NCBI RefSeq assembly: GCF_937934665.1
Contig: NZ_CALGYW010000064.1
Span: 54,399 to 118,398 of the forward strand
From: an uncultured Anaerococcus sp.
GTDB taxonomy: Bacteria; Bacillota; Clostridia; Tissierellales; Peptoniphilaceae
Length of the DNA: 64,000 nucleotides
Direction: 5' to 3'
Shown piece by piece: positions 27,166-35,621 of this stretch; the stretch's first letter is position 1; each line of letters begins with the position of its first letter. The position numbers and the translations under genes were made by a program. The notes below the pieces were generated by a model, which worked only from the letters and a program-made list of their open reading frames with translations, did not search any database and was not told where the DNA came from.

Positions 27166-29289
27166 ATGAACGTAAAAGAACTAATAATAAATTTAATATA
27201 CGATGACGATTATAGCCCAATGACTTTAAAGGAATTAGAACTTTATTTGAAGGCTGATAAGTATACAAAATCTGCTGTAAAAGACATAGTAGACGAACTC
27301 GTAAAAGAAAATAAAATTAGAATATCAAATAAAAAAAGAATACTACCCCTAACTGAAGAAGAAATAAATCTTAAAGGAAAGATTTCAATAGCAGCAGGAG
27401 GCTATGGTTTTTTCATATCAGATAACAAAGATTTTGATGATGTATATATATCTAGAGATAAGCTTAAGGGTGCTCATAATAACGACAAGGTAAGAATAAA
27501 CATCATAAGAGAAAAACATAAGGGCAAAAATGCTGAGGGAGAAATAGTAGAGATCCTTGAAAGGGCTAATGAAGAGCTCATAGGTACCTTCCAGTCCAGT
27601 AAAAAATTTGGATTTGTAATATGCGATGATAGGTCACACCCTGATGATATCTATATTGAGAAAAAATATTCCATGGGTGCCAAAAATGGGGATAAGGTAG
27701 TAGTAGAAATAATATCTTATCCGAAATCAGGAAATCCTGAGGGAAGAATTGTAGAAATAATTGGTGGTAAAAATGATAAGAATATAGATGTTCTATCAAT
27801 AATTAGACAAGAAAAAATCCCAACTGAGTTTTCCAAACAAACTAAGAAAGGATTATTATTTATAAATGATGTAGTAGGAAGCGATGAATTAAAAGATAGA
27901 ACAGATTTTTCTCAGTCATATACAGTAACCATAGACGGTAGGGATTCAAAAGACTTTGATGATGCTATATCTATAGAAAAAAACGGTAATAATTACGACC
28001 TATATGTACACATAGCAGATGTAAGTCATTATGTAAAAAGGCATACAGCCCTAGATGATGATGCTTATGAGAGAGGAAATTCCACCTATCTTTATAATAT
28101 AGTAATTCCTATGTTACCAGAAAAACTTTCTAATGGAGTTTGCTCCTTAAATCCAGGAGAAATTCGCCTTACTCTTACAGCTAAGATGACCATAGATAAA
28201 AGGGGCAAGGTTCTAGATAATAATTTCTATAAATCCTATATTGTATCAGATAAGAGACTTGTCTATGACGATGTAAATAATTTTCTAGAAGGGGATAAAG
28301 AAGTCTATGATAATGAAGTCCTAAAAGAAAAACTAGAGCTCTTTGATGAACTTTACAAGATATTAAGAAAGTCTCGTGAAAATCGTGGATCTATAGATTT
28401 TAACTTTGAGGAAAGCCAGATTGATGTCTCAGAAGATGGTAAAGTTTTAAGTATCGAGGCACTTGAAAGAGGCCCAGGCAATAAGATGATTGAGGAATTT
28501 ATGCTTATAGCTAATGAAACTGTAGCAAGTTTGTTTGCTTATATGGATTTTCCATTTATCTATAGGATTCACGAAAAACCAAGTGAAGAAAAACTTGATG
28601 GTTTTAAAAGAGCATTAAATGCTATGGGCTACAATATCAAGGGAAGTGAGCTTCACCCTAAAGACTTCCAAAATATCTTAAAAGAAGTGGAAGGGAAAAA
28701 GGAAGAAAAAATCATTAATATGCTCATGTTAAGGACTATGAAAAAAGCTAAGTATGCAAACTATAATGATATACATTTCGGCCTTTCTACAAAGTTTTAC
28801 ACTCATTTTACAGCCCCTATAAGAAGGTACCCTGACCTAATAGTGCATAGGGTTTTAAAATATTTTATTGAAAATAGGTTAAATAAGATAAATCAGACAA
28901 GCTTAGAGTCAAACCTTGAAGAAGCTTCTGAGCACTTATCTATAACAGAAAGACGCAGTGAAGAGGCTGAAAGAGCTGTAGAAGACTTAATGAAATGTAA
29001 GTATATGACTCGCTTTATTGGAGAAAAATTTGAAGGAAAAATCTCTTCTATAACTGAATTTGGGATGTTTATAGAGCTTGATAATACAGTAGAAGGTCTA
29101 TTTATGTATAAGTTTTCTGACCATAGGTATGATTTTTTAGAAGATAGTCTAAAAGCTTTTGATGTAGACACAAAAAAATATTATTCAATTGGTGAGGAAG
29201 TTAAAATAAGGGTCATAAATGTCGACCTAGTTAAAAGAGAAATAGACTTTTATTTGGAGGATTGTGATGAAATTATTAGCCAACAATAA
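27166..29289 (+). CDS. rnr: Ribonuclease R
   Basis: RNase R is a processive 3'-5' exoribonuclease that degrades structured RNA and acts with tmRNA. In order the 707 residues hold an N-terminal winged helix, two cold-shock domains (from about 70 and 140), the RNB catalytic domain with IDGRDSKDFDDAISIE and HIADVSHYV, and a C-terminal S1 domain (FEGKISSITEFGMFIEL). The four catalytic Asp of the RNB motif are present. CAAGGAG precedes the ATG. Its end overlaps smpB by 23 bases. Confidence 0.97.
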   Translation: MNVKELIINLIYDDDYSPMTLKELELYLKADKYTKSAVKDIVDELVKENKIRISNKKRILPLTEEEINLKGKISIAAGGYGFFISDNKDFDDVYISRDKLKGAHNNDKVRINIIREKHKGKNAEGEIVEILERANEELIGTFQSSKKFGFVICDDRSHPDDIYIEKKYSMGAKNGDKVVVEIISYPKSGNPEGRIVEIIGGKNDKNIDVLSIIRQEKIPTEFSKQTKKGLLFINDVVGSDELKDRTDFSQSYTVTIDGRDSKDFDDAISIEKNGNNYDLYVHIADVSHYVKRHTALDDDAYERGNSTYLYNIVIPMLPEKLSNGVCSLNPGEIRLTLTAKMTIDKRGKVLDNNFYKSYIVSDKRLVYDDVNNFLEGDKEVYDNEVLKEKLELFDELYKILRKSRENRGSIDFNFEESQIDVSEDGKVLSIEALERGPGNKMIEEFMLIANETVASLFAYMDFPFIYRIHEKPSEEKLDGFKRALNAMGYNIKGSELHPKDFQNILKEVEGKKEEKIINMLMLRTMKKAKYANYNDIHFGLSTKFYTHFTAPIRRYPDLIVHRVLKYFIENRLNKINQTSLESNLEEASEHLSITERRSEEAERAVEDLMKCKYMTRFIGEKFEGKISSITEFGMFIELDNTVEGLFMYKFSDHRYDFLEDSLKAFDVDTKKYYSIGEEVKIRVINVDLVKREIDFYLEDCDEIISQQ

Positions 29290-29707
29290 AAAAGCCTTTC
29301 ATGATTATTTTATAGAAGAAAGATATGAAGCAGGTCTTGAACTAAAGGGAAGTGAAGTAAAATCCATAAAAGCAGGTAAGGTTTCAATCAAAGAAGCCTT
29401 TATATCTGACCATAAGGGGGAGATGTTTGTCTATGGTATGCATGTAACTCCTTACAAGGAAGGATATGATAAGATTGATCCGACCAGAACGAGAAAACTT
29501 TTGCTCCATAAAAAAGAAATAAATAAACTAATAGGCAAGAAAACAGCGGATGGTTATACCCTTGTACCACTTAAAGTTTATGAAAATAATGGTCTAGTTA
29601 AGATAGAAATCGCCTTAGCCAAGGGTAAAAAACTCTACGATAAAAGAGAATCCATCAAAAGAAAAGATGATAAGAGACGCATGGAAAGAGCTATGAAGAA
29701 TTATTAA
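29267..29707 (+). CDS. smpB: tmRNA-binding protein SmpB
   Basis: SmpB binds tmRNA and brings it to stalled ribosomes for trans-translation. The family motifs ANNKKAFHDYFIEERYEAG (start), LELKGSEVKSIKAGKVS and ALAKGKKLYDKRESIKRKD (basic tail entering the mRNA channel) are present. I prefer ATG 29267, with TTGGAGG ending 6 bases upstream, over the GTG at 29264. The tmRNA gene itself is not downstream in this window. Confidence 0.96.
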   Translation: MKLLANNKKAFHDYFIEERYEAGLELKGSEVKSIKAGKVSIKEAFISDHKGEMFVYGMHVTPYKEGYDKIDPTRTRKLLLHKKEINKLIGKKTADGYTLVPLKVYENNGLVKIEIALAKGKKLYDKRESIKRKDDKRRMERAMKNY

Positions 29708-29711
29708 AATT

Positions 29712-30146
29712 ATGAATTACATTAGAATGAGCGAAAAAGATTTGGATATTATCACAAGTCTTTATGTAAAATACTATAATGAAAATGAAGATGGAATTTG
29801 GACTTTTAAGAAGGCCTACAAAAGGATTAGGCAAGTACTATTAACTCCTGATTCCTATTGCCTTATCCAAGAAATTAATGGCCTTTATACCGGATTTTTG
29901 ATGGGCTATATAAAAGAATATGATGATTTGAAATCTTACTTTCTAGAAGAAATTGTCGTTTTTAAAGATTTTCAAGATAAGGGTCTTGGGTCCTTATTAA
30001 TTAATGAACTTGAAAGACAATTATTAGATCTTGATATAAGTATGATTGAATTAATGAGTGTAAATGATACCAAACACTTACATTTTTATGAAAAATTTTC
30101 ATTTGAGAAGTCAAATAACCTATTAGTTATGAGTAAATTTCTATAA
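29712..30146 (+). CDS. GNAT-family N-acetyltransferase
   Basis: This 144-residue protein shows the acetyl-CoA-binding motif A as EEIVVFKDFQDKGLGSLLINELE and a C-terminal HFYEKFSFEKSNNLLVMSK that fits the GNAT fold. The acceptor is unknown; members acetylate amines on small molecules, tRNA, antibiotics or protein N-termini. There is no clear ribosome site before the ATG 4 bases after smpB, so expression may depend on coupling. A bidirectional terminator follows. Confidence 0.8.
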   Translation: MNYIRMSEKDLDIITSLYVKYYNENEDGIWTFKKAYKRIRQVLLTPDSYCLIQEINGLYTGFLMGYIKEYDDLKSYFLEEIVVFKDFQDKGLGSLLINELERQLLDLDISMIELMSVNDTKHLHFYEKFSFEKSNNLLVMSKFL

Positions 30147-30151
30147 ATATT

Positions 30152-30191
30152 AAAAATCCTCTTCTTAGTTAAAACTAAAAAGAGGATTTTT
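30152..30191. terminator. Bidirectional terminator between acetyltransferase and mscS
   Basis: A 12-bp outer stem (aaaaatcctctt/aagaggattttt) encloses a second small stem (ttagt/actaa). T-runs occur on both strands, serving the converging genes. Confidence 0.9.
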
Positions 30192-30192
30192 T

Positions 30193-31080
30193 TTATATTT
30201 CATTTTCTAAATATAAAAATTGTGGATTTGGCATTTTTATATTATTTTTTCTAAATTCGTCAAAAATAGTATTTTGCATTATCATTTTATTTTTACCAAT
30301 CTCATAGTAGGCGGTAAACAACTGGACATAAATTTTAAATCCATTATTTGCAAGCTCTGCTCTTACAGTAGGTTTTGATACCTCACCATAAGAATCCATT
30401 GATTCTTGAAATACATTAACGTCTTCCTTATCGTAATTATGTATTATTTGCAGGCATTTATCATAAGCCACTTTGCCTGCGAGCTTTATAGCCTCATCCC
30501 TATCATCAAAATCAACTAAGATTGAGGTATCTACAAAAACGTATTTATAGGTGTGGTTATAATTTAGTACAGGATATTCAAAAATATACCTATTAGGGAC
30601 TGACACATATCTACCAGTATGGGTCTTAGTTGTTGTTAGATCTCCCATCTCTAAGAGATTAAATTGTAAGAAGTCCAAGTCTATCAATTCTCCAACTATA
30701 CCATTAACTTCAATAACTTGGCCCATACTGAAGGGTTTTCTAGCCAAAATATAAAAGTAGGCTACTATATCAATAATTAAATCCTTAGCTGCAAGGGCCA
30801 CAATAGCAATGATTAAGGAAACAACAACACCTAGAGCCCTGATGTCTGGAAAATATATTAGAAGAAATAAGATGAAGTTAGCTGCAATAACCACAACCCT
30901 TAGAACTCTCATAAGCTTTGATACCTTAGCTTCATCCTTCATGATTTTTCTAAAAAATTTACCTATTATTTGCATTAGGATGTAAGAAGCGTAAATAATA
31001 ACTAACAATATAAGGCTCTTTTTTAGAACCATCTCTGCATCAACATTATCTCTTTCTAAATATCTTATAAACTTATCCAT
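30193..31080 (-). CDS. Small-conductance mechanosensitive channel, MscS family
   Basis: MscS-type channels release solutes on osmotic downshift. The 295 residues have three hydrophobic helices (about 20-40, 63-80 and 84-115); the last continues into the Gly/Ala-rich pore segment LGVVVSLIIAIVALAAKDLI. The beta domain follows with FSMGQVIEVNGIVGELIDLDFLQF and the conserved VPNRYIFEYPVLNY. It has the basic, single-domain layout. The ATG overlaps the stop of the broken M20 gene upstream. Confidence 0.9.
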   Translation of the reverse strand: MDKFIRYLERDNVDAEMVLKKSLILLVIIYASYILMQIIGKFFRKIMKDEAKVSKLMRVLRVVVIAANFILFLLIYFPDIRALGVVVSLIIAIVALAAKDLIIDIVAYFYILARKPFSMGQVIEVNGIVGELIDLDFLQFNLLEMGDLTTTKTHTGRYVSVPNRYIFEYPVLNYNHTYKYVFVDTSILVDFDDRDEAIKLAGKVAYDKCLQIIHNYDKEDVNVFQESMDSYGEVSKPTVRAELANNGFKIYVQLFTAYYEIGKNKMIMQNTIFDEFRKNNIKMPNPQFLYLENEI

Positions 31081-32271
31081 TAGTTTTCCTTTCGTAAAAA
31101 TCTATATGAAACTTCTGCAAGAAGTCCACTTCCAATATAAAGGGTATCTTCATATATATCAAATTTTGATGAATGATGAGGGTAGGTACGTCCGTCAACA
31201 TATGGTTTCAGGTTATTTAAGGAAATATATGCTCCCTTTGTCTTCTTTAAGAAAAAGGCGAAATCATCCGCTCCCATAGTTGGCTTTGAAAGAGTAATTA
31301 CCCTACTAGCTCCAAGAAGGTCCGTTGCTGTATCTTTTACAAATTTAGTAAAATCAGAATCATTGACTAGGGATGGATAGTATCTCTTGTAGGTAAACTC
31401 AGCCTTAGCCCCATAGGCCTTTGAAATATTTGAGGAGATTTCTACCATTCTTTTTTCTAAAAAATCCCTAGTTTCATCGTTAAAACACCTGACTGTTCCT
31501 TCTTCGAAAACTATTTCTGGTATAACATTCTGGTTAACACCTCCATGAATTTGACAGATAGAAATTAAAGCAGGATTTAGGGGGTCCATCTCTCTTGAGA
31601 TTAACTTATAAAAAGCGTTGTTAATTTCACCAATAATTGATATAGGATCTATGAATGATTCGACTCTTGCACCGTGGCCACCCTTACCAATAACTTTTAA
31701 ACTAAAGGCATCCATACTTGCTATCATTTCACCATTTTCACGGCTATAGTTCCTTTTGTATATGATCCAAAAAGACCTCTCTCATGGATAGCAATAATCC
31801 TATCTACCTTAGGATTTTCCAGACAGCCTTCTCTTATCATAGGCTTTGCACCACCAGGTATTTCTTCTCCCGGCTGAAAAAGCACCTTAACAAGACCTCC
31901 TAACCTATCCTCATTTGCTTTTAAAATCTCACAGGCGCCAAAAGAGCCATGGCTACATGTCCATCATGGCCACATGCATGCATAAGCCCCTCATGCTCTG
32001 ACTTATAAGCTAGTTTTGTATCCTCTTTAATTTCTAGGGCGTCCATATCAGCTCTTATAGCTATACATTTACCACGATATTTCCCTATATAAGCAACAAT
32101 AGATCTACCACCCATTAGCATATGGTAAGGAATATCCATTTCATCAAGTCTATTACAAATATAGGAGGTCGTTTTAGGTAGGTCCAATTCTAGTTCTGGA
32201 ATTTTATGAAGATTTCTTCTGTCACTTATTATTTTTTCTTGATTCTCTTTAGCTAAATTTAACAAATTCAT
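31080..32271 (-). pseudogene. M20-family amidohydrolase with two frameshifts
   Basis: Together three reading frames encode a full M20 metal-dependent amidohydrolase (N-acyl-amino acid/hippurate type). Residues from 32271 down to about 31940 hold MDALEIKEDTKLAYKSEHEGLMHACGHDGHVAMAL. The next stretch (31938-31736) is open in another frame and holds the metal-binding QPGEEIPGGAKPMIREGC. The rest (from about 31735 to 31080) holds DAFSLKVIGKGGHGARVES and THPHHSSKFD-like ending TYPHHSSKFDIYEDTLYIG. One missing base near 31936-31941 and one near the T-run 31735-31738 would restore the gene. Either this is a recent pseudogene or two sequence errors. Confidence 0.85.
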
Positions 32272-32289
32272 ATTTTTCTCCTAAGTTTA

Positions 32290-32298
32290 ATTATATCA
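32290..32298 (-). promoter_or_regulatory. Extended -10 of the M20 gene
   Basis: Minus-strand TGATATAAT lies about 19 bases before the start codon and its AGGAG site. No good -35 is seen, as is common for extended -10 promoters. Confidence 0.45.
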
Positions 32299-32353
32299 TA
32301 AATCTAATACTTTATTTATAATTTGACACTTGTATAGTGGTATAGAGGTAAAT

Positions 32354-33283
32354 ATGACAGAAAAGATTTTAAATTTAACCAAAATTGATATGGATTCTTT
32401 AATAATTTATTCTAAAAGTGAGGGTATCCTATTTGAAAAATTCAGTGATGAAAGAATCAACGTTAGGTCTATTGCAAAAGTAGTAACAAGCCTTGCTTGT
32501 GGAATTTTAATTGAAAAATCTCATGGAGATTTTAATGAGGATACTCTAATCTATGATATATTAAAAGATAGGGTAAGCATAGCGAATAGAAAAAATATAC
32601 CAAAATTAAAAAAAATCAGGGTAAAAGATTGTTTAACCCATACTATGGGTTATAGGGATATAATTTTGATGAGTAAGGATATAATAGATTTAAATAAGGA
32701 CAAACTTCTTGATTACACCTTATCATATCCTTTATATTATGAACCAGGAAAAGAGTTTTTATATTCAAATGCTGGTTATTACGTTTTATCAGCTACTATG
32801 GAAGAGTATTTGGGATATGATTTATATGATTTTATAAATGAAAATCTTTTTAAAAAATTAGATATTTCATCTCCTAGATGGGAGAGTTACGGTAAATATC
32901 TTGTAGGTGCTAGCAAATTATATTTAAATTCTCAAGACTTACTTAGGTTAGGAAAACTTATTTTAAATGAGGGATTGTATGAAGGGGAGAGGATTGTTTC
33001 CTCAAGCTGGATAAGAAAAATGTCATCAAGTTTATACAAAAACGATAAAGATTATATAGATAGGTCTGCTTTATCAGATGATTACTATGGTTATAGCCTT
33101 TGGACTGGAAAAGACGATCTTGTTTATGCATCAGGTACTGGTGGCCAATATGTTATATTTTTAGAAAAAGAGGGTATTATCATAGTGACTACAAACGGAG
33201 GGGACTCTAATAAGGCGCCTCTTATAAAGAGTCGAATTACTACTATTATTCAAGATTTTAGAAAGGAATACAATGGACTATAA
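32354..33283 (+). CDS. Serine hydrolase, beta-lactamase/S12 family
   Basis: This 309-residue protein has the serine-hydrolase motifs of the class C beta-lactamase/D-Ala-D-Ala carboxypeptidase superfamily: SxxK as RSIAKVVTSLACG near residue 40, YxN as FLYSNAGYYVLSATMEEYLG, and a third motif SGTGGQYVIF. There is no signal peptide, so it is probably a cytoplasmic esterase- or peptidase-like member and not a penicillin-binding protein. I start at ATG 32354 with AGAGG 5 bases upstream; a TTG at 32330 is in frame but lies about where transcription would start (TATAAT at 32317). The end overlaps the next gene by 11 bases. Confidence 0.82.
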   Translation: MTEKILNLTKIDMDSLIIYSKSEGILFEKFSDERINVRSIAKVVTSLACGILIEKSHGDFNEDTLIYDILKDRVSIANRKNIPKLKKIRVKDCLTHTMGYRDIILMSKDIIDLNKDKLLDYTLSYPLYYEPGKEFLYSNAGYYVLSATMEEYLGYDLYDFINENLFKKLDISSPRWESYGKYLVGASKLYLNSQDLLRLGKLILNEGLYEGERIVSSSWIRKMSSSLYKNDKDYIDRSALSDDYYGYSLWTGKDDLVYASGTGGQYVIFLEKEGIIIVTTNGGDSNKAPLIKSRITTIIQDFRKEYNGL

Positions 33284-33575
33284 TTATTTAATAAAACACA
33301 CAGAAACTTATGAAAACTACAAAGACCTTATAGAAAAAGTTAATGAGTTATTAGACAAGCTTGAAAATGACAGGAAAGATTTTAATAAGCTTGTAGAGTA
33401 TTACTATAGCGAGCAATTTCAAAAAGATTATGATGCCTCAAACCAAGGCAAGATTGATTCTTCAATCAATCAAGGTATTCTTTCAGAAGATGCTATCTAT
33501 GACTTGATGGGAGACGATTACTACCTAGCCTTAAGATTTTTAGACCTAGCAAATAAAATGATTCAACAGAAATAA
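33273..33575 (+). CDS. DUF4298 domain protein
   Basis: This 100-residue, charged, mainly helical protein matches the DUF4298 family: a heptad-like N-terminal helix (DLIEKVNELLDKLENDRKD), then LVEYYYSEQFQKDYDAS and the conserved end GILSEDAIYDLMGDDYYLALRFLDLA. The function is unknown. It starts inside the serine hydrolase gene with AAAGGA five bases upstream and ends in a terminator stem. Confidence 0.8.
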   Translation: MDYNYLIKHTETYENYKDLIEKVNELLDKLENDRKDFNKLVEYYYSEQFQKDYDASNQGKIDSSINQGILSEDAIYDLMGDDYYLALRFLDLANKMIQQK

Positions 33576-33610
33576 AAAATGCACTCAAGCTTAGGCTAGA
33601 GTGCATTTTT
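33575..33610. terminator. Bidirectional terminator, DUF4298 / ECF transporter
   Basis: A perfect 12-bp stem (aaaaatgcactc/gagtgcattttt) with a 12-base loop and A/T tails on both sides separates the two converging genes. Confidence 0.92.
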
Positions 33611-33611
33611 A

Positions 33612-34349
33612 TTATCTTCTTCTCTTGCTAAAAGAAGTAACAACAGCGCTTGCAACGAGTATTGCAACTATTGATTCTGGTATAGCGTTGGTAACAAAAG
33701 CAGAAAATATTGTTTTTGCAGCAAGATCTGGGCTAATACCTATAGCTAGAGCATATTTTTGTGCGTAAAAAATATAGATTAAACTTAGTACAAGTCCAGA
33801 ATTTGTAAGAGTTCCCATAAAAGAACTTACAGCTATGGCAAAATTTGCCTTCTTATTTTTAACAGATAGGTAGAGCATCACACAGGCAATTAATAAAAAT
33901 ATTATGGAAAATATTTTATTAATTAAATCTACATCTGACCTAAAAGATTTTACTGTAACTACTCCTAGAACGATTACAATTACTGCCCAGAAGATATTCA
34001 TAAATAGTCTTAATTTGTTATTATCTTTGTTTTTTAGTCCCTTATATACAAGACCTGTTACTACACCGATTAGGATCCTTGGAACTATCGATATAAGTGG
34101 ATTATAAAATACGAAAGATATAGGTGTTGGTCTTGTCATAGCATTAAATAACGAGAAAAAACCAAATATAAGTCCGACTAAGCCTCCTACTACAGGCCCT
34201 TCAAGAATACCTGCTATTATTACTGGAATATGTAGACTAGTTATCGTTAAAATTCCTAGTGGAATAAAACCTAAAGGGGTTAGGCCTAGCATAACAACTA
34301 TGGCTCCTAGTATACCAACAGTGGTGAGATTTTTTGTTTCTAATTTCAT
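33612..34349 (-). CDS. ECF transporter S component, substrate unknown
   Basis: This 245-residue membrane protein has six or seven hydrophobic helices and the S-component pattern TPLGFIPLGILTITSLHIPVI with conserved small residues, followed by GPVVGGLVGLIFGFFSLFNAM and FYNPLISIVPRILIGV. S components bind a vitamin or metabolite and dock to a shared EcfAA'T module, which is not in this window. The pattern resembles the pantothenate/folate-like subfamily, but I cannot assign the ligand. AGGAGG precedes the start by 5 bases. No riboswitch is seen in the roughly 30-base leader. Confidence 0.82.
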   Translation of the reverse strand: MKLETKNLTTVGILGAIVVMLGLTPLGFIPLGILTITSLHIPVIIAGILEGPVVGGLVGLIFGFFSLFNAMTRPTPISFVFYNPLISIVPRILIGVVTGLVYKGLKNKDNNKLRLFMNIFWAVIVIVLGVVTVKSFRSDVDLINKIFSIIFLLIACVMLYLSVKNKKANFAIAVSSFMGTLTNSGLVLSLIYIFYAQKYALAIGISPDLAAKTIFSAFVTNAIPESIVAILVASAVVTSFSKRRR

Positions 34350-34380
34350 TAATTCCTCCTAAATCTCAATTCTTTTTTAT

Positions 34381-34386
34381 ATTATA
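34381..34386 (-). promoter_or_regulatory. Candidate -10 of the ECF S-component gene
   Basis: Minus-strand TATAAT lies about 31 bases before the ATG. A TTGTGT is found upstream but only 15 bases away, so the -35 is uncertain. Confidence 0.4.
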
Positions 34387-34454
34387 CGAGAAAAAATAAA
34401 AACACAAGTCTTATTTTTATATAAATCTTCAAATATTTAATATTCCATTTAGAC

Positions 34455-34479
34455 ATAAAAAAAGAGGCAAAGGCCTCTT
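34455..34479 (-). terminator. Terminator of tRNA-Lys
   Basis: On the minus strand aagaggc/gcctctt forms a 7-bp stem with a four-base loop followed by a T-run. It begins 9 bases after the encoded CCA end. Confidence 0.85.
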
Positions 34480-34487
34480 AAAAAATT

Positions 34488-34563
34488 TGGTGCACCATCA
34501 GGGATTCGAACCCTGGACGCCCTGATTAAGAGTCAGGTGCTCTACCAACTGAGCTAATGGTGC
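34488..34563 (-). tRNA. tRNA-Lys, anticodon CTT
   Basis: The 76-base minus-strand sequence folds as a full cloverleaf. The acceptor stem is GCACCAT/ATGGTGC, the D arm has AGCTCAGTTGGTAGAGC, the anticodon loop is CTCTTAA with CTT (34530-34528), and the T arm contains GGTTCGAATCC. The discriminator is A and the CCA end is encoded. The gene has its own promoter and terminator. Confidence 0.97.
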
Positions 34564-34587
34564 ATATCGTCTCTCAACTGCTTTTAT

Positions 34588-34616
34588 AGTATATCACCAT
34601 ATCTAGCTTATGTCAA
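34588..34616 (-). promoter_or_regulatory. tRNA-Lys promoter
   Basis: On the minus strand a perfect TTGACA (34616-34611) and TATACT (34593-34588) are 17 bases apart. The tRNA begins about 25 bases after the -10 box. Confidence 0.88.
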
Positions 34617-34620
34617 GTTT

Positions 34621-35496
34621 TTATTTCGAAAATTTCCAAATTTTTAATATTTGGTCTGAAATGTCGTCATAGTCCCATTCTATGATAGAATTTTTAACAC
34701 TATTTGGGTCATTTATAATAAATTTTCCATCTTTATAGGAATCTATTACTAAAATATGACCATAGAGTGTAAAATATCCTCTACCAACAGATATCAAAAG
34801 AGGAGAATCTTTTAGAGCTTCTATCATTTTATCTTTATCAAGGTTTACATCACTAACTTTTACATTATATTCCTTAGCAACATGGTCTATAAAAGCCCAA
34901 TCCATACCACCATTATTCATGAATTTAGAAGCTTTTTGAGCCATCTCATTTGGATATATCAAATTATCAGTTAATCTAGACATAACCATGGATAAGGAAG
35001 TTGGGCCACAACCTGAAATCCCTATGTTAGTAGGGTAGAGGTTATCGTAAGCCCACCTATTATCCCATTGGAGGAAGTAGGGGGTTTTTCTCTTTAGTTT
35101 TACTGACTCACCCTTGTAGAAGTCAAAGTCAGTAAAGTTATGATTTTTGTTATAAATAAATTCTATAGTATCTGGATCATTGCCTGTCAAATATGCATCT
35201 ATGTCATTTAGGTTATAGTAATTATCATAGACCCACTGGGCTTTTTTATCCTTTTTAGCGGCCTGTTCAACATTTTTTATTAAATCTTCTTTTATGTCAG
35301 ATTTCTTTTTTGGTTTCACCTCGTATTTAAAGTCTAAGAAATTTTTTCTTTTGAAGGTGTCGCTAGCAAGAGATTTTATATCTTCAATTATTTTTACACT
35401 TTCTTCATCTATAAAGCCCTTTATATCGATGTCATTTTTCTTGGAACATGAAGTTAGGCATAATAGAGATAAAAGTACTATTGATATCTTTTTCAT
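34621..35496 (-). CDS. Lipoprotein with C39-like papain-fold peptidase domain
   Basis: The N-terminus MKKISIVLLSLLCLTSC is a lipoprotein signal with the lipobox LTSC, so the protein should be anchored outside the cell membrane. Residues about 150-291 form a C39_2-type cysteine peptidase domain: the catalytic Cys in NIGISGCGPTSLSMVMSRL, the His in YGHILVIDSYKDG and the Asp/Asn in FIINDPNS. It could cleave peptides or peptidoglycan cross-links; the substrate is unknown. The stop codon adjoins the -35 box of tRNA-Lys, so the gene probably ends without its own terminator. Confidence 0.84.
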   Translation of the reverse strand: MKKISIVLLSLLCLTSCSKKNDIDIKGFIDEESVKIIEDIKSLASDTFKRKNFLDFKYEVKPKKKSDIKEDLIKNVEQAAKKDKKAQWVYDNYYNLNDIDAYLTGNDPDTIEFIYNKNHNFTDFDFYKGESVKLKRKTPYFLQWDNRWAYDNLYPTNIGISGCGPTSLSMVMSRLTDNLIYPNEMAQKASKFMNNGGMDWAFIDHVAKEYNVKVSDVNLDKDKMIEALKDSPLLISVGRGYFTLYGHILVIDSYKDGKFIINDPNSVKNSIIEWDYDDISDQILKIWKFSK

Positions 35497-35563
35497 ACTT
35501 TCATTTTACTAGAAATATATTTTGCTTCAATCAAATAAAACTTTAAAAAATCTAATTTTAGCA

Positions 35564-35569
35564 TATAAT
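35564..35569 (+). promoter_or_regulatory. Candidate -10 of queT
   Basis: TATAAT lies just before the riboswitch. The -35 is weak (TTTAAA at 35542). The predicted transcript start, near 35576, coincides with the first aptamer stem. Confidence 0.5.
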
Positions 35570-35575
35570 AACTGG

Positions 35576-35616
35576 GTAATGTTTCTTGGCACCCATTACT
35601 AAAAAAAATCAAGGAG
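35576..35616 (+). promoter_or_regulatory. preQ1-I riboswitch overlapping the queT ribosome site
   Basis: The stem GTAATG (35576-35581)/CATTAC (35594-35599) closes a 12-base loop, TTTCTTGGCACC, similar to the preQ1-I consensus. An A-rich tail follows, and CAAG (35610-35613) can pair with loop CTTG (35585-35588) to form the H-type pseudoknot. The tail continues into AAGGAG, the queT Shine-Dalgarno site, so ligand binding should hide it and repress translation. The class is established; the mechanism here is inferred from the overlap. Confidence 0.85.
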
Positions 35617-35621
35617 AAAAA

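Noticed and set aside
29708..29711. tmRNA gene expected downstream of smpB
   Set aside because: The acetyltransferase gene begins 4 bases after smpB; no tmRNA-like sequence is visible.
34350..34460. Riboswitch before the ECF S-component gene
   Set aside because: The predicted leader is only about 30 bases and shows no conserved aptamer pattern.
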